A stretch of 64,000 bases of DNA. It comes from CAITSH01 sp025356665 (GTDB lineage Bacteria > Pseudomonadota > Gammaproteobacteria > Burkholderiales > SG8-39). The position numbers and the translations under genes are program-made. Shown piece by piece: positions 1 through 9,452 of this stretch. The DNA lies in NCBI GenBank assembly GCA_025356665.1, contig JANXRV010000129.1, forward strand, positions 60,013 through 124,012, written 5' to 3'. The notes under the pieces are model-generated. The model saw only the letters and a list, made by a program, of their open reading frames with translations. It did not search any database and had not been told where the DNA came from. Within the stretch, counting starts at the first letter, position 1. Each line of letters opens with the position of its first letter.

Positions 1-206
1 CGTGTAGCCATCGGACGCTGCTGTCGCCACCGATTGCGTGGCGATGGTGCCGCCGGCGCCAGGCCGGTTTTGCACGATCACCGGCTGGCCGAGGATTTCC
101 TGCAGCTTTGGCGCGAAGGCGCGCGCGATAAGGTCGGTGGTGGTGCCGGTGGCGTAAGGCAACACCACGGTCACCGGCTTGGACGGATATTTATCCTGTG
201 CAAAGG
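1..206. repeat. Direct repeat, left copy (partner 12908-13113)
   Basis: By hand alignment this stretch differs from 12908-13113 at about 7 of 206 positions, and both copies have the same orientation. Each lies inside a Bug gene. Similarity stops abruptly at the codons for the signal-peptide cleavage region. The true repeat may extend further left than the window shows. Confidence 0.85.
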
Positions 207-261
207 ATGCAGAAACAACGAGCATCCCAAGCAAACTCAACACGAGACAAAAAAATTTCAT
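1..261 (-). CDS. Bug/TctC-family solute-binding protein, C-terminal part outside the window
   Basis: This is the first 87 codons of a periplasmic solute-binding protein of the tripartite tricarboxylate transporter (Bug) type; the rest lies beyond the left edge. The ATG is at 259-261. A hydrophobic signal peptide of about 21 residues ends in SASFAQ and is followed by the family's N-terminal lobe with DKYPSKP, a VQNRPGAGG-type motif and SDGYT. From codon 19 onward the DNA is almost identical to the gene at 12206-13171, whereas the signal peptide is unrelated at base level and richer in A/T. The gene is therefore mosaic. It diverges from the molybdenum hydroxylase genes at 409, so the ligand may be a substrate of that cluster; that is inference from position. 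Confidence 0.9.
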   Translation of the reverse strand, partial: MKFFCLVLSLLGMLVVSASFAQDKYPSKPVTVVLPYATGTTTDLIARAFAPKLQEILGQPVIVQNRPGAGGTIATQSVATAASDGYT

Positions 262-408
262 ACTCACCCTCGAATGCCGCAGTGCGGCAGCTATTTTTAT
301 GATTTTCTGTGGCTATAATACAAGCTCCGAACATCTTACAGGCAGCTCAGTTCTTGTGCGTATTTCCATTTTGAAAATCTTCAGGGCGGCTGGATTGAAG
401 TTCTACTG

Positions 409-894
409 ATGAATACACAGACATTCATCTTCGAGGTAAACGGGCAGCAGCAATCTATTACGCTACCCCCAGATACTCCGCTCCTATATGTGCTGCGCAA
501 CGACCTAAAACTCAAAGGGACACGCTTCGGCTGTGGCCTTGGGCAGTGCGGTTCATGCACTGTCCTTCTTAACGGTCGTAGCATTCAATCGTGCAACACT
601 CCAGTCTGGGCTGTCGCGGGAAAAAGAGTTACCACAATAGAAGGACTGGGCAGCCCCGAAAGCCTCCACCCCCTGCAGCAGGCGATCCTTGACGAACAAG
701 CTGCTCAGTGCGGCTACTGCCTGAACGGTATCTTAATGAGTGCGAAGGCATTGCTTGACGAGAATCCGAATCCAAGCGAAGGTGATATCCGAGAAAAATT
801 AGACCGCAACCTCTGCCGCTGCGGCACTCACGGCCGGATTGTGCGCGCCATTCAGCGTGCATCTAAAGCAATCTCTGCGGAGGGGAATAAATGA
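409..894 (+). CDS. [2Fe-2S] small subunit of a molybdenum hydroxylase
   Basis: This is the electron-transfer subunit of a xanthine-dehydrogenase-family enzyme (161 aa). Two [2Fe-2S] centres can be read: the plant-ferredoxin-type cluster with Cys42, Cys47, Cys50 and Cys62 (GCGLGQCGSC), and the second cluster with Cys101, Cys104, Cys136 and Cys138 (CGYC and CRCG). Length and layout fit the two-subunit IorA/nicotinate-dehydrogenase type. The stop overlaps the ATG of the large subunit in an ATGA, so translation is probably coupled. No FAD subunit follows, which in this enzyme class suggests electrons pass to a cytochrome or another carrier rather than NAD. The substrate is not evident; N-heteroaromatics and aldehydes are typical. 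Confidence 0.93.
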   Translation: MNTQTFIFEVNGQQQSITLPPDTPLLYVLRNDLKLKGTRFGCGLGQCGSCTVLLNGRSIQSCNTPVWAVAGKRVTTIEGLGSPESLHPLQQAILDEQAAQCGYCLNGILMSAKALLDENPNPSEGDIREKLDRNLCRCGTHGRIVRAIQRASKAISAEGNK

Positions 895-3017
895 TCTTGG
901 CTGCAAGCCCGCTTCCATTCGCGCTTGCGCAAAACCCCGGCCTCGAGCGGTGGGTACGCATCGACGCAGGGGGTAGTGTGGCGATAGGAACGGGAAAGGT
1001 TGAGATTGGACAGGGAATCACTTCTGCCCTCGCACAGATTGCCGCGGATGAACTTGACGTAGCCTACTCTCGCGTCCGCATGGTGCCTGCAAATACAGGG
1101 GAGAGTCCTGACGAGGGTGTTACCGCAGGAAGCCTGTCGGTCGAGCATAGCGGCGGCGCGCTGCGCCAAGCGTGCGCAGAGGTTCGCTATGAACTCCTTA
1201 AGGTCGCAAGTGAATTGCTCAACATCCCACAGTCGAACCTCCTCGTTGAGGATGGAACTGTACGAGCACCAACAGGTGAGCACATCACCTATTGGGAGCT
1301 CGCCTGCAAAGCAAATCTTGTACGCGAAGCCAATGGCTGCGCTAGACCAAAGTTGGTGAAGGATTTGCGATTGGTCGGAAAATCGCTGCCGCGCATTGAT
1401 ATACTGGAAAAAATTAGCGGCGCCGCATACGTTCAAGATCTTGAACTGCCGGGAATGCTACATGGCCGCGTGGCACGCCCGCCTTCGTATCGCGCTACGC
1501 TATTGTCGATTGATACCACTCCTGTCGATTCGATGCCGGGAGTAAAAGCGGTGGTGCGAGCGGGGCGCTTTCTGGGCGTGGTTGCCTCGCGCGAGGAGTG
1601 GGCAATCGATGCAATGCAATCGCTCGCGAAGTCGGCGCAGTGGGCTGAGCAGGCGGATCTGCCAGATGTCGATGCACTGCCGGAATTCTTGCTCAGCACA
1701 ACACATCACACAGAGACGCTGGTCGCGAAAGGACGCATTGTGCCTGACTCGCCCGCGCTTAGTGCAGTCTATAGCCGCCCATATCTCTCGCACGGATCCA
1801 TAGGGCCATCATGTGCGCTCGCTTGCTGGCGGCATGAGAAACTGGAAGTGTGGACGCACAGCCAATCGATCCATCCACTGCGACGCGACCTCAGTACAGC
1901 CCTAGGCGTTTCTGTGGAAAACATTACATTGCGCCATATGGAGGGCGCGGGTTGTTATGGTCACAACGGCGCTGATGACGTTGCAATGGATGCCGCACTG
2001 CTTGCGCGCGCAGTGCCTGGTCACCCAGTTCGCGTTCAGTGGATGCGCGAGGACGAATTCGGCTGGGAGCCGCTCGGGCCGGCGATGGCCGCGAAGTTGG
2101 AGGGCTCCATTGGCATTGACGGCAAGATAAATTCTTGGCGCCACGAACTCTGGAGCAATCGTCACATTATGCGTCCAGGACGCGATGCGAATCCGAGCCT
2201 GCTCGCCGCGTGGCACCTCGACACGGGATTTCAACCGCCCCCTTCTAGTGATACCGAATTCGCGAAGGGTGGTACAAGCCAGCGCAACGTTATCCCACAA
2301 TACGATTTTGCGAATGTTGAAATTGTACATCACGTATTAGATGCGATCCCTCTTAGGACCTCGACCATCCGTTCGATCGGCGGATATCTAAATGTATTTG
2401 CAATTGAATCTTTCATGGATGAGCTGGCACGCGAGGCGGGAGCCGATCCAGTTGAGTTTCGATTACGCCACCTAAGCGAACCTCGTGCGCGAGCTGTTAT
2501 TGAGAAAGCAGCAAAAGTAGCCGGGTGGGAAGCCCCTATGGAGTCCCCGGGACGCGATTCGGTGAGGGGAAGAGGCATCGGGTTTGCGCGCTATAAGAAC
2601 ACCGGCGCGATCGCCGCAGTCATCGCGGAGGTCGAGATAGGTGAAGCTGTACGCCTATTGCGCTTTGTGGCTGTGCTTGATTGTGGTCGAATCATCAATC
2701 CAGACGGCGTAGCAAATCAGGTGGAGGGTGGCATTGTGCAAGCAGCGAGCTGGACACTTAAGGAACAGGTTCGTTTTGATCGGACGCGTATAACCTCACG
2801 ATCCTGGGACGACTATCCGATCCTTAGCTTTAGTGAGGTACCGCCAGTGCAGGTCGTATTAATCGACCGACCTGATGAGCCTTCGGTTGGGGTCGGGGAA
2901 GCACTATCCGGGCCGACTGCCGCAGCAATTGCAAACGCCGTTGATGCCGCACTCGGCGAACGCGTGCGCGATCTTCCAATAACACGCGAGCGTCTTGTTG
3001 CGTTGATCAACCGGTAG
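891..3017 (+). CDS. Molybdopterin-binding large subunit of an IorB-type hydroxylase
   Basis: The large catalytic subunit (708 aa) would hold the molybdenum-molybdopterin cytosine dinucleotide cofactor and hydroxylate the substrate with water-derived oxygen. The N-terminal part carries GTGKVEIGQGITSALAQI, a cofactor-binding stretch typical of the IorB group, and the C-terminal GVGEALSG supplies the conserved catalytic Glu (Glu670). The product starts with a short hydrophobic segment ending in FALAQ, like a degenerate exported leader without the twin arginines usual in IorB proteins; an upstream part of the leader may have been lost. It overlaps the Fe-S subunit by 4 bp. GC content is lower than in the cluster beginning at 13293. 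Confidence 0.9.
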   Translation: MILAASPLPFALAQNPGLERWVRIDAGGSVAIGTGKVEIGQGITSALAQIAADELDVAYSRVRMVPANTGESPDEGVTAGSLSVEHSGGALRQACAEVRYELLKVASELLNIPQSNLLVEDGTVRAPTGEHITYWELACKANLVREANGCARPKLVKDLRLVGKSLPRIDILEKISGAAYVQDLELPGMLHGRVARPPSYRATLLSIDTTPVDSMPGVKAVVRAGRFLGVVASREEWAIDAMQSLAKSAQWAEQADLPDVDALPEFLLSTTHHTETLVAKGRIVPDSPALSAVYSRPYLSHGSIGPSCALACWRHEKLEVWTHSQSIHPLRRDLSTALGVSVENITLRHMEGAGCYGHNGADDVAMDAALLARAVPGHPVRVQWMREDEFGWEPLGPAMAAKLEGSIGIDGKINSWRHELWSNRHIMRPGRDANPSLLAAWHLDTGFQPPPSSDTEFAKGGTSQRNVIPQYDFANVEIVHHVLDAIPLRTSTIRSIGGYLNVFAIESFMDELAREAGADPVEFRLRHLSEPRARAVIEKAAKVAGWEAPMESPGRDSVRGRGIGFARYKNTGAIAAVIAEVEIGEAVRLLRFVAVLDCGRIINPDGVANQVEGGIVQAASWTLKEQVRFDRTRITSRSWDDYPILSFSEVPPVQVVLIDRPDEPSVGVGEALSGPTAAAIANAVDAALGERVRDLPITRERLVALINR

Positions 3018-3192
3018 GCTTGCAACCAGCAAGCCTGGGCGAAAGATATAATCAGTGCTCAATGGAGTCGCACATGCTTTTTTCATCAAGGCTAAATGTT
3101 AAGCGTAGTTACAAAGATTGCCTTAAAAGGAAGAAGGCTCAGGCGTTAGAAATCGGCCGGATCATTTAGAAATGTAATTATGGGGGTGTGTT

Positions 3193-3864
3193 TTGGAAAG
3201 TTCGATTACGCTAACGGCGTCTGACGGGCACACTCTGTCGGCCTACCAAGCTCAACCAACAAATACGCCACTCGGTGCGTTGGTAATTCTTCAGGAGTTC
3301 TTCGGCGTTAATCAGCACATTCGCAATGTTGCTGACGGATACGCGGCTGATGGTTATCTTACGTTAGCTCCGGCGCTGTTTGATCGGGTAGAACGAGAAG
3401 TTGAACTACCGTATGATGCGGTCGGCATGACCAAGGGTCGCGAACTCCGTGCGGCACTAGCGCTAAACCAGACTTTGCTTGATGTGCAGGCGGCGATTTT
3501 GAGAGCGGGTTTGCTTGGGCCCGTCGGCGTGATCGGATACTGCTGGGGTGGCACGCTTGCGTATCTAAGTGCGACGAGACTTCAGGGACTTAAATGCGCC
3601 GTCGGTTATTATGGGGCGCATATCGTAACGCATGCTACCGAGCGCGCACGGGTTCCAGTTATTTTGCATTTTGCCGAGCGGGACGAGTACATTCCCCTCG
3701 TAGATATCGCGCGGATCCAAAAAGAGCATCCGGCAATGCCAATCCATTCCTACCCGGGTACCGAGCACGGATTTAATTGCGATGAACGCGAATTCTTTGA
3801 GCCTAAGAGTGCGGCTCTTGCGCGCCAAAGGACATTGAGTTTTATCGCGGAACACCTTCGCTAG
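3193..3864 (+). CDS. Dienelactone hydrolase family protein
   Basis: This is an alpha/beta hydrolase of 223 aa. Dienelactone hydrolases open lactones in chloroaromatic and hydroxyquinol-type breakdown. The catalytic triad is complete: Cys117 in GYCWGG, Asp164 in AERDEY, and His192 in GTEHGF; Glu35 in LQEFFGV matches the family residue that activates the cysteine. The start is a TTG, since no in-frame ATG or GTG lies between the upstream stop at 3175 and position 3193, and a G-rich stretch (3182-3186) could serve as ribosome-binding site. It is followed by an amidohydrolase gene in the same direction. A paralogue in the same kind of context is at 20439-21134. Confidence 0.9.
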   Translation: MESSITLTASDGHTLSAYQAQPTNTPLGALVILQEFFGVNQHIRNVADGYAADGYLTLAPALFDRVEREVELPYDAVGMTKGRELRAALALNQTLLDVQAAILRAGLLGPVGVIGYCWGGTLAYLSATRLQGLKCAVGYYGAHIVTHATERARVPVILHFAERDEYIPLVDIARIQKEHPAMPIHSYPGTEHGFNCDEREFFEPKSAALARQRTLSFIAEHLR

Positions 3865-4044
3865 CACACCAACTACAACCTCGATGCGAGCTGGCCTATT
3901 GAAGCCAGCAAGCATTGGCACTTCAAGCTGGCGCACGAGGCGAGCAAGCAACCACTGCATAAACTACAGGTAAGCGATTGGCTAATTCGCGTAACAAGTG
4001 CAAATGTACTCTGTCTCCCCATTTTCTAAGAGGTTTTCGCTGAT

Positions 4045-5034
4045 ATGCGTATTGACATGCACACGCATATCATTCCGCCTGCATGGCCCGATTGGCGAGC
4101 GCAATTCGGGTCAGGGGCGTGGCCTCGGCTAGAGCCCCACAATGATGGGACAGCAAGCATGTTCATGGGCGACAAGCTCTTCATGCGACTGGACCACCGT
4201 TTTTGGTCTGTCAGTCCCCGTCTCGCTGATATGGATCGTTTTCTAGTAGATATGCAGGTCTTGTCGCCGATACCGGCGATGGCGTGCTATTGGGCTAATG
4301 CTGCGGCGAACCAAGTCGTCGCACGGTTTCTCAACGAGCACATCGCTAGCGTCGTCGCTGAACATCCTGATCGCTTCATTGGTATGGCCACGGTTCCGTT
4401 GCAGGATCCTGAACGCGCTATAGAGGAGATTCGCCACGCCCGAGAAAGCCTTGGCATTCGTGCGGTGCAGATCGGAACCTGCCCGGCTGGTCGAGAACTG
4501 GACGATCCTCTATTAAGTCCGTTTTTCCAAGCCTGCCAGGATCTAAGTGTCTCGATATTCGTTCATCCGATCATGCCAATTTTGGGCAGGGAGCGCATGG
4601 ATCGCTACTACCTTCCCAACATTGTAGGCAACCCAATGGAGTCGACGCTAGCAATCTCTAGACTCATTTTCGGTGGCGTGCTCGATCGATTTCCGAAGCT
4701 GAAATTTTGTTTTGCTCATGCCGGGGGCACTTTCTCGTTTATTCTCGGGCGGGTGATGAAGGGATACGAAGTTCGTCCCGAAACGCGAGGCCTGCTTTCA
4801 CAGCCGCCCAGCGAATACGCCCGAAGGATCTACGTCGACTCGCTAACATTCGACGCGGCGAGCTTACACCTTGTAATCGAAAAGCATGGTGTGGAACGGA
4901 TATTAATGGGTAGCGACTATCCATTTTCACTCGGCGACACCAATCCAGTGGCTTCAATCAAGGAAGCAAAGTTAGACGAGCAAACTGAAGATTTGGTGTG
5001 GGACAAAAATGTGCGCGAATTTTTCAGTTTTTAA
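4045..5034 (+). CDS. Amidohydrolase of the ACMSD-like family
   Basis: This is a metal-dependent TIM-barrel enzyme (329 aa) related to 2-amino-3-carboxymuconate-6-semialdehyde decarboxylase and the resorcylate decarboxylases, which decarboxylate or hydrolyse ring-cleavage products and aromatic acids. The metal ligands are visible: His6 and His8 in MRIDMHTHII, His174 in IFVHPI, His225 in FAHAGG, and Asp291 in MGSDYPF. It sits between the dienelactone hydrolase and a Bug gene, as part of a lower-pathway set. The exact substrate cannot be told from sequence. Unlike the paralogue at 21165-22166, it keeps the complete N-terminal HxH pair. Confidence 0.9.
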   Translation: MRIDMHTHIIPPAWPDWRAQFGSGAWPRLEPHNDGTASMFMGDKLFMRLDHRFWSVSPRLADMDRFLVDMQVLSPIPAMACYWANAAANQVVARFLNEHIASVVAEHPDRFIGMATVPLQDPERAIEEIRHARESLGIRAVQIGTCPAGRELDDPLLSPFFQACQDLSVSIFVHPIMPILGRERMDRYYLPNIVGNPMESTLAISRLIFGGVLDRFPKLKFCFAHAGGTFSFILGRVMKGYEVRPETRGLLSQPPSEYARRIYVDSLTFDAASLHLVIEKHGVERILMGSDYPFSLGDTNPVASIKEAKLDEQTEDLVWDKNVREFFSF

Positions 5035-5154
5035 AAGCTTGTTTGCGTACGCCCGGTTGTGCTTCGATTGCCGAATACTGGCAGAATGCGGACGGGTTTT
5101 ATTTACGCGAATCACCATAACAATCACCAATTAAAAAAATATAAGGAGCTAGAA

Positions 5155-6141
5155 ATGCGTCGATCAATGGTGTTGGTCTGCCTTCTGTTGATGTCGATGA
5201 GCGGTAGGAGTGCATATGCCCAACTAGACTCTGTCGCCATAACCTTCCCCAACAAGCCGATTCGTTTGGTAGTGCCATTTTCCGCAGGTGGCGGCACCGA
5301 CCTCGTTGCGCGTTTGATTGGGCAGAAGCTCTCCGATCGCCTCGGGCAGCCAGTCATCGTTGAAAACCGTCCCGGAGCAGGCGGCAACATCGGCACCGAT
5401 CTGGTTGCGAAAGCTGCGCCAGACGGTTATGTGCTGCTGCTAGCTTACGCAAGTCACGCCAGCAACGTGGGTCTATATCCAAAGCTCCCCTTTGACCCGA
5501 TTAACGACTTCTCGCCAATCGGGACCATAGCAACATTACCCAATATCTTAGTCGTTCATCCAGACGTCCCCGCGAAATCAGCACAGGAACTTATTCAGCT
5601 CGCAAAATCAAATCCAGGGAAATTCAACTTTGGCTCTGGCGGGGTCGGCACACCAAATCATCTCGCCGGAGAAATGTTCAAGGTAATGACACGGATCGAC
5701 GTCCTTCATGTGGCATACAAGGGCATCGGGCCATCGAATACCGCCCAAATCGCCGGGGAAATACAGTTCTCTTTTCCCGGGCTATTCACCATACTTCCTC
5801 AGGTTCGAGCCGGCAAAGTACGGGCGCTTGCCGTTACTAGCCCCAAGCGTAGTCTAGTAGCGCCCGAGGTGCCGACAATGGCGGAGGCCGGTATCCAGGA
5901 TTTTGAGGCCGTGTCGTGGTATGGCTTACTCGCACCAGCGAAGACGCCAGCATCGATCATTAACCGACTTAACGCGGAACTGGTAAGTATCGTAAGCAGC
6001 CCAGATGTGAGAGACAGCTTATTGCGTCAAGGTAATGAACCCGAAACAGGTAGCCCCCAGCAGTTCACTCAACGGATTGCAGCGGACATCGCTCACTGGA
6101 CTAAAATTATTCGCACGGTCGGAATAAAAGCCGAGATGTAA
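5155..6141 (+). CDS. Bug/TctC-family solute-binding protein
   Basis: This periplasmic binding protein has 328 aa from the ATG at 5155, chosen over an in-frame ATG at 5059 because AAGGAG stands just upstream and a proper signal peptide (about 23 residues, ending SAYAQ) begins there. Family motifs follow: FPNKPIRLVVPF, AGGGTD, ENRPGAGG and APDGY. No TctA/TctB membrane genes are nearby. It lies 35 bp before a CocE-type hydrolase and downstream of the dienelactone hydrolase and amidohydrolase, so it probably captures the compound degraded by this set, likely a carboxylate; that role is inferred. Confidence 0.92.
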   Translation: MRRSMVLVCLLLMSMSGRSAYAQLDSVAITFPNKPIRLVVPFSAGGGTDLVARLIGQKLSDRLGQPVIVENRPGAGGNIGTDLVAKAAPDGYVLLLAYASHASNVGLYPKLPFDPINDFSPIGTIATLPNILVVHPDVPAKSAQELIQLAKSNPGKFNFGSGGVGTPNHLAGEMFKVMTRIDVLHVAYKGIGPSNTAQIAGEIQFSFPGLFTILPQVRAGKVRALAVTSPKRSLVAPEVPTMAEAGIQDFEAVSWYGLLAPAKTPASIINRLNAELVSIVSSPDVRDSLLRQGNEPETGSPQQFTQRIAADIAHWTKIIRTVGIKAEM

Positions 6142-6176
6142 TCCCTTTGTAGCAATTTGACAATGGTACTTTTGCG

Positions 6177-7871
6177 ATGCTGAACAAAGGAAAAAAATCT
6201 CAACTAGGTCTCGGAATCCGCGTTGATAAGGACGTTTCAATTGTAATGCGGGACGGGATTTCTCTTAAAGCCGACATCTTCCGCCCGCGCAATGCCGGTA
6301 AGTACCCAGTAATTATCAACATCGGTCCCTACCAGAAGGATAAGCACTGGGTGCCACCATCGGACCTTGAGGAAAAGGACAATCCTCACATGAACTGGGA
6401 AACAGCAAACCCGCTTTGGTGGGTTCCGCGAGGCTACGTACTGATTCGCGTAGATACCCGTGGCGCTGGCAAATCCCCCGGTCAAACCGATCCGCTATCA
6501 CTGCAGGAAGCAATTGATTTTTACGACGCTATTGAATGGTCTGCGAGACAGTCTTGGAGTTCGGGACGGGTGGGCACCTTGGGAATTTCGTATTACGCAA
6601 TTAACCAGTGGTTGGTTGCAAGTCTGAAGCCGCCCTCGCTGAAAGCGATGATACCCTGGGAGGGGGCTGCAGACATGTACCGAGACTGGGCCTATCACGG
6701 TGGAATATTTAACCTCGGCTTCCTCGGCAACTGGTTTAATACCCATATGGCGCACCACCTGCTGGGTAAGCCCCATCAGTATAACCCTGACACTTTTTCT
6801 AAACACTGGCTCTGGCAGTACATGCGAGAGAGTCTGGATTCAGGGTGTTATCACGGCCGCCAAGCTAACTGGAACAACATAGATATCCCACTCTATTCTG
6901 TCGGCAACTGGAGTGGAATGGGACTTCATCTGCGCGGCAATACGGAAGGCTTTATGCGCGCCGTATCAAAACATAAAAGGCTTCGAATACACTCGGGAAC
7001 CCACTTTCACCCGTTTCACTCGGAAGAGGGACGGCAAGATCAACTTCGTTTTTTTAATTATTGGTTAAAAGGAATTGACTCCGGAATTGCAGACGAAGCG
7101 CCGGTCAAACTCCTAATTCGCACTGGTGGCGGAAGAGCCGACTACTGGCGATTTGAGCAGGAATGGCCGCTTGCGCGCACCGAATGGACAAAGTTCTATT
7201 TACGCGTGACCAAACCCGTAAGTCGGAGCGGATATGCATGCCTCGCGATGGCGCCTTCACCAACATCGGGGTCGGTGTCCTATCCGGCGAGTGGGCTAAG
7301 TAAGGCGGCAGGCACGCCCTCTTGGAGCGCCACTCCGGTAGGCAGTATTGCAACGCAAGCAGGCGTGTCGTTCGAAACGGACCCGCTATCAACTGATATG
7401 GAGGTGACCGGCCCAATCAATCTGGTGCTCTGGGTTTCAAGCACCACTGAAGATATGGACATTTTCGCGACGCTGCGAAACATCGATTGCGACGGCAATG
7501 ACGTCTGGGAAGTCGGACAGCAGAAACAGCAAGTTCCTGTGGCAAAGGGCTGGCTGCGCGCATCACATCGCAGATTAGACCCCACATTATCGCTACCTTA
7601 CCGCCCTTATCACCTGCACGACCAGCGTCAGTTATTGCAGCCAAATCAAAAAACGCAGCTACAGGTCGAAATCTGGCCGACATGTATGGTATTTAAGAAG
7701 GGCCATCGCATTCGGCTCGATATTCAACCGCGTGATGGCGTCGGCAGCCCCCCCTATACCCATTACAGCGCCGATTACAACACTGGCACGAACACTATAT
7801 ACACGGGTGGGCGCAGCCCATCCTATTTATTGCTGCCAATTATCCCATCCGTAGCGCCTAAGCAGAAATAG
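6177..7871 (+). CDS. CocE/NonD family hydrolase (S15-like)
   Basis: This is a serine hydrolase of 564 aa of the family that includes cocaine esterase and X-Pro dipeptidyl peptidase, with an alpha/beta hydrolase core and a C-terminal jelly-roll domain. The nucleophile is Ser138 in GTLGISYYA; RVDTRGAGKSPG (residues 91-102) is the oxyanion and substrate-side loop, and a His-rich stretch SGTHFHPFHS lies where the catalytic His is expected. No signal peptide is seen, so it should act in the cytoplasm on an ester or amide. It is the last gene of the + strand run that started at 3193. Two relatives in the window (16658 and 24304) resemble each other more than this one. Confidence 0.88.
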   Translation: MLNKGKKSQLGLGIRVDKDVSIVMRDGISLKADIFRPRNAGKYPVIINIGPYQKDKHWVPPSDLEEKDNPHMNWETANPLWWVPRGYVLIRVDTRGAGKSPGQTDPLSLQEAIDFYDAIEWSARQSWSSGRVGTLGISYYAINQWLVASLKPPSLKAMIPWEGAADMYRDWAYHGGIFNLGFLGNWFNTHMAHHLLGKPHQYNPDTFSKHWLWQYMRESLDSGCYHGRQANWNNIDIPLYSVGNWSGMGLHLRGNTEGFMRAVSKHKRLRIHSGTHFHPFHSEEGRQDQLRFFNYWLKGIDSGIADEAPVKLLIRTGGGRADYWRFEQEWPLARTEWTKFYLRVTKPVSRSGYACLAMAPSPTSGSVSYPASGLSKAAGTPSWSATPVGSIATQAGVSFETDPLSTDMEVTGPINLVLWVSSTTEDMDIFATLRNIDCDGNDVWEVGQQKQQVPVAKGWLRASHRRLDPTLSLPYRPYHLHDQRQLLQPNQKTQLQVEIWPTCMVFKKGHRIRLDIQPRDGVGSPPYTHYSADYNTGTNTIYTGGRSPSYLLLPIIPSVAPKQK

Positions 7872-8041
7872 CAAAGCTCACCTTTCTAAGTCGAAATTTA
7901 AGGATTCACTGAACAAGGGGGCTTGCCCCGTTGAAGATCCCCACTTCAGCGGGAGCTTTTCAAAGTGCTCTCATTTGCAGGACTTGATCAGCGCTTCATT
8001 AACAAGGTCACCCGAAATTAAGCGGACGATCCGAAGGAAGC
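7872..8041. other. Intergenic region between convergent genes
   Basis: This separates the CocE gene (+) from the acyl-CoA dehydrogenase gene (-). It contains a GGGG-CTTG-CCCC hairpin core near 7917-7940 and an imperfect second dyad ending in a T run near 7960, possibly a weak bidirectional terminator. Nothing coding is supported. Confidence 0.35.
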
Positions 8042-9208
8042 CTAGCACTCTCCCATGCCAAGGATCCCTGTTGCAAGATCCATGTCTTCCATGAGCTTCT
8101 TGCCGACGAAATTGCGTAGCGTCTCAGTTGTGCCGCCACCTAGGCTGCCGTAACGGGCACCTCGAAAAAACCGGGAAACCGCATATTCGTCAGTAAATCC
8201 ATACCCACCATGAATCTGTATGGCCTCCGATGTAACGCGGATGCTCATTTCATTACAGTATATTTTTGCCATCGCAGCGAGCGTCGGATCAGGGAATTTA
8301 TCGCCGCTGACTGCAGCTCGATATAACAAACCACGTCCCGCTTCGATTTGCATGTACATGTCGGCAGCCTTCCAGCGCATTCCTTGAAAATCACCAATCG
8401 GACGACCGAACGCGGGGCGCTCGCGTAAATATTTAACTGACGCCTCCATCGCACCTTCAGCAAGTCCCAGGCAGATTGCGGGATTTAGGCACCGCTGCGT
8501 ATTGAATGCGCTCATTAAGCGCTTGAGACCGTTATCCTTGATGATAAGATTCTCCAAGGGCAGTTCGACATCATTAAACTGAACTTCACTCAAGTATTCT
8601 CCACCCATCGTGTGATATTTTGGCTCAATTACCAACCCGGGTACGCCGCCAGGCACAAGGACGCAGCCTATGCCTTTAGCACCAGGTACACCTTCAACGC
8701 GCGTAAATACGACGAACATTTCTGCAAGGTCAGCACGGCTGATCAGCGTTTTTCGCCCATTGATGACGATGCGGTCGCCATTAATGATTGTATTGGTTGT
8801 GTAATTGGGAACGTCAGTTCCTGCATTAGGTTCTGTCATGCAGATCGCAAGAATTGCATCGCCAGTAACAACCCGCGGCAAAACTACTCGCTTAATAGAT
8901 TCTGGGGCATATGTGCTGATTACCCGGGTTTGTGTGCCCACCTCGCCAAGCACCGCCATCGCCGTCGGATAGCATACTTTCGCGATTTCCTCGAGCACAA
9001 GAACCGCATCAAGAATACCAAGGCCTGACCCACCATACTCTACTGGCACCGACATTCCGAGCACGCCAATTTCCGCAAGCGTTTTCATATTCTCTGCTGG
9101 CCACGTCCCGTCAAGGCACTTCAGTGCGCGTGGTGCGAATTCGTTTTGACAGACCTTACGCACAACTTTTACAAATTCATGTTGTTCGGCGCTAATACTG
9201 AAGTCCAT
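8042..9208 (-). CDS. Acyl-CoA dehydrogenase
   Basis: This FAD-dependent enzyme (388 aa) introduces a C2-C3 double bond into an acyl-CoA. Both family signatures are present: AICMTEPNAGTD for flavin and substrate contact, and IHGGYGFTDEYAVSRFFR near the C-terminus. The position of the medium-chain catalytic Glu holds Gly (SLGGGTTETLRN), and the isovaleryl-type position on helix G (RERPAFG) has Pro, with a Glu two residues before it, so the catalytic base is not obvious. The start ATG has AAGGAT upstream. It lies on the same strand as the SucCD-like CoA ligase pair, separated from it by a transposase remnant; CoA activation followed by oxidation is a reasonable inference. Confidence 0.9.
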   Translation of the reverse strand: MDFSISAEQHEFVKVVRKVCQNEFAPRALKCLDGTWPAENMKTLAEIGVLGMSVPVEYGGSGLGILDAVLVLEEIAKVCYPTAMAVLGEVGTQTRVISTYAPESIKRVVLPRVVTGDAILAICMTEPNAGTDVPNYTTNTIINGDRIVINGRKTLISRADLAEMFVVFTRVEGVPGAKGIGCVLVPGGVPGLVIEPKYHTMGGEYLSEVQFNDVELPLENLIIKDNGLKRLMSAFNTQRCLNPAICLGLAEGAMEASVKYLRERPAFGRPIGDFQGMRWKAADMYMQIEAGRGLLYRAAVSGDKFPDPTLAAMAKIYCNEMSIRVTSEAIQIHGGYGFTDEYAVSRFFRGARYGSLGGGTTETLRNFVGKKLMEDMDLATGILGMGEC

Positions 9209-9452
9209 GATTACTATCCTTCTGAGGGCTATTAGGAATTATCCTAAACAAGCGGTAGTTAGTGAAAGTAAAATTAAGACGCCGAATCGACAAAACCGCT
9301 AACGGCGTCAAGGATCAGCGGGACATTGTGACTTGTTCGTGCTCCACAAGCGCCCCAGCACATGACTATCGTGCACATCCATCGCGAAACTCCTTTTCGT
9401 GTGCTTTAGCGGCTCACGACTTGGCGTTTCCTCCGATGGACTCCTTTATTCG

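Noticed and set aside
3865..4044. Short coding-like stretch after the first dienelactone hydrolase
   Set aside because: A readable frame with HTNYNLDASWPIEASKHW is present but has no start, no family match known to me, and may be chance or a tiny relic.
5059..5154. N-terminal extension of the Bug protein from the ATG at 5059
   Set aside because: It would add 32 polar residues before a normal signal peptide, and the ATG at 5155 has a good ribosome-binding site.
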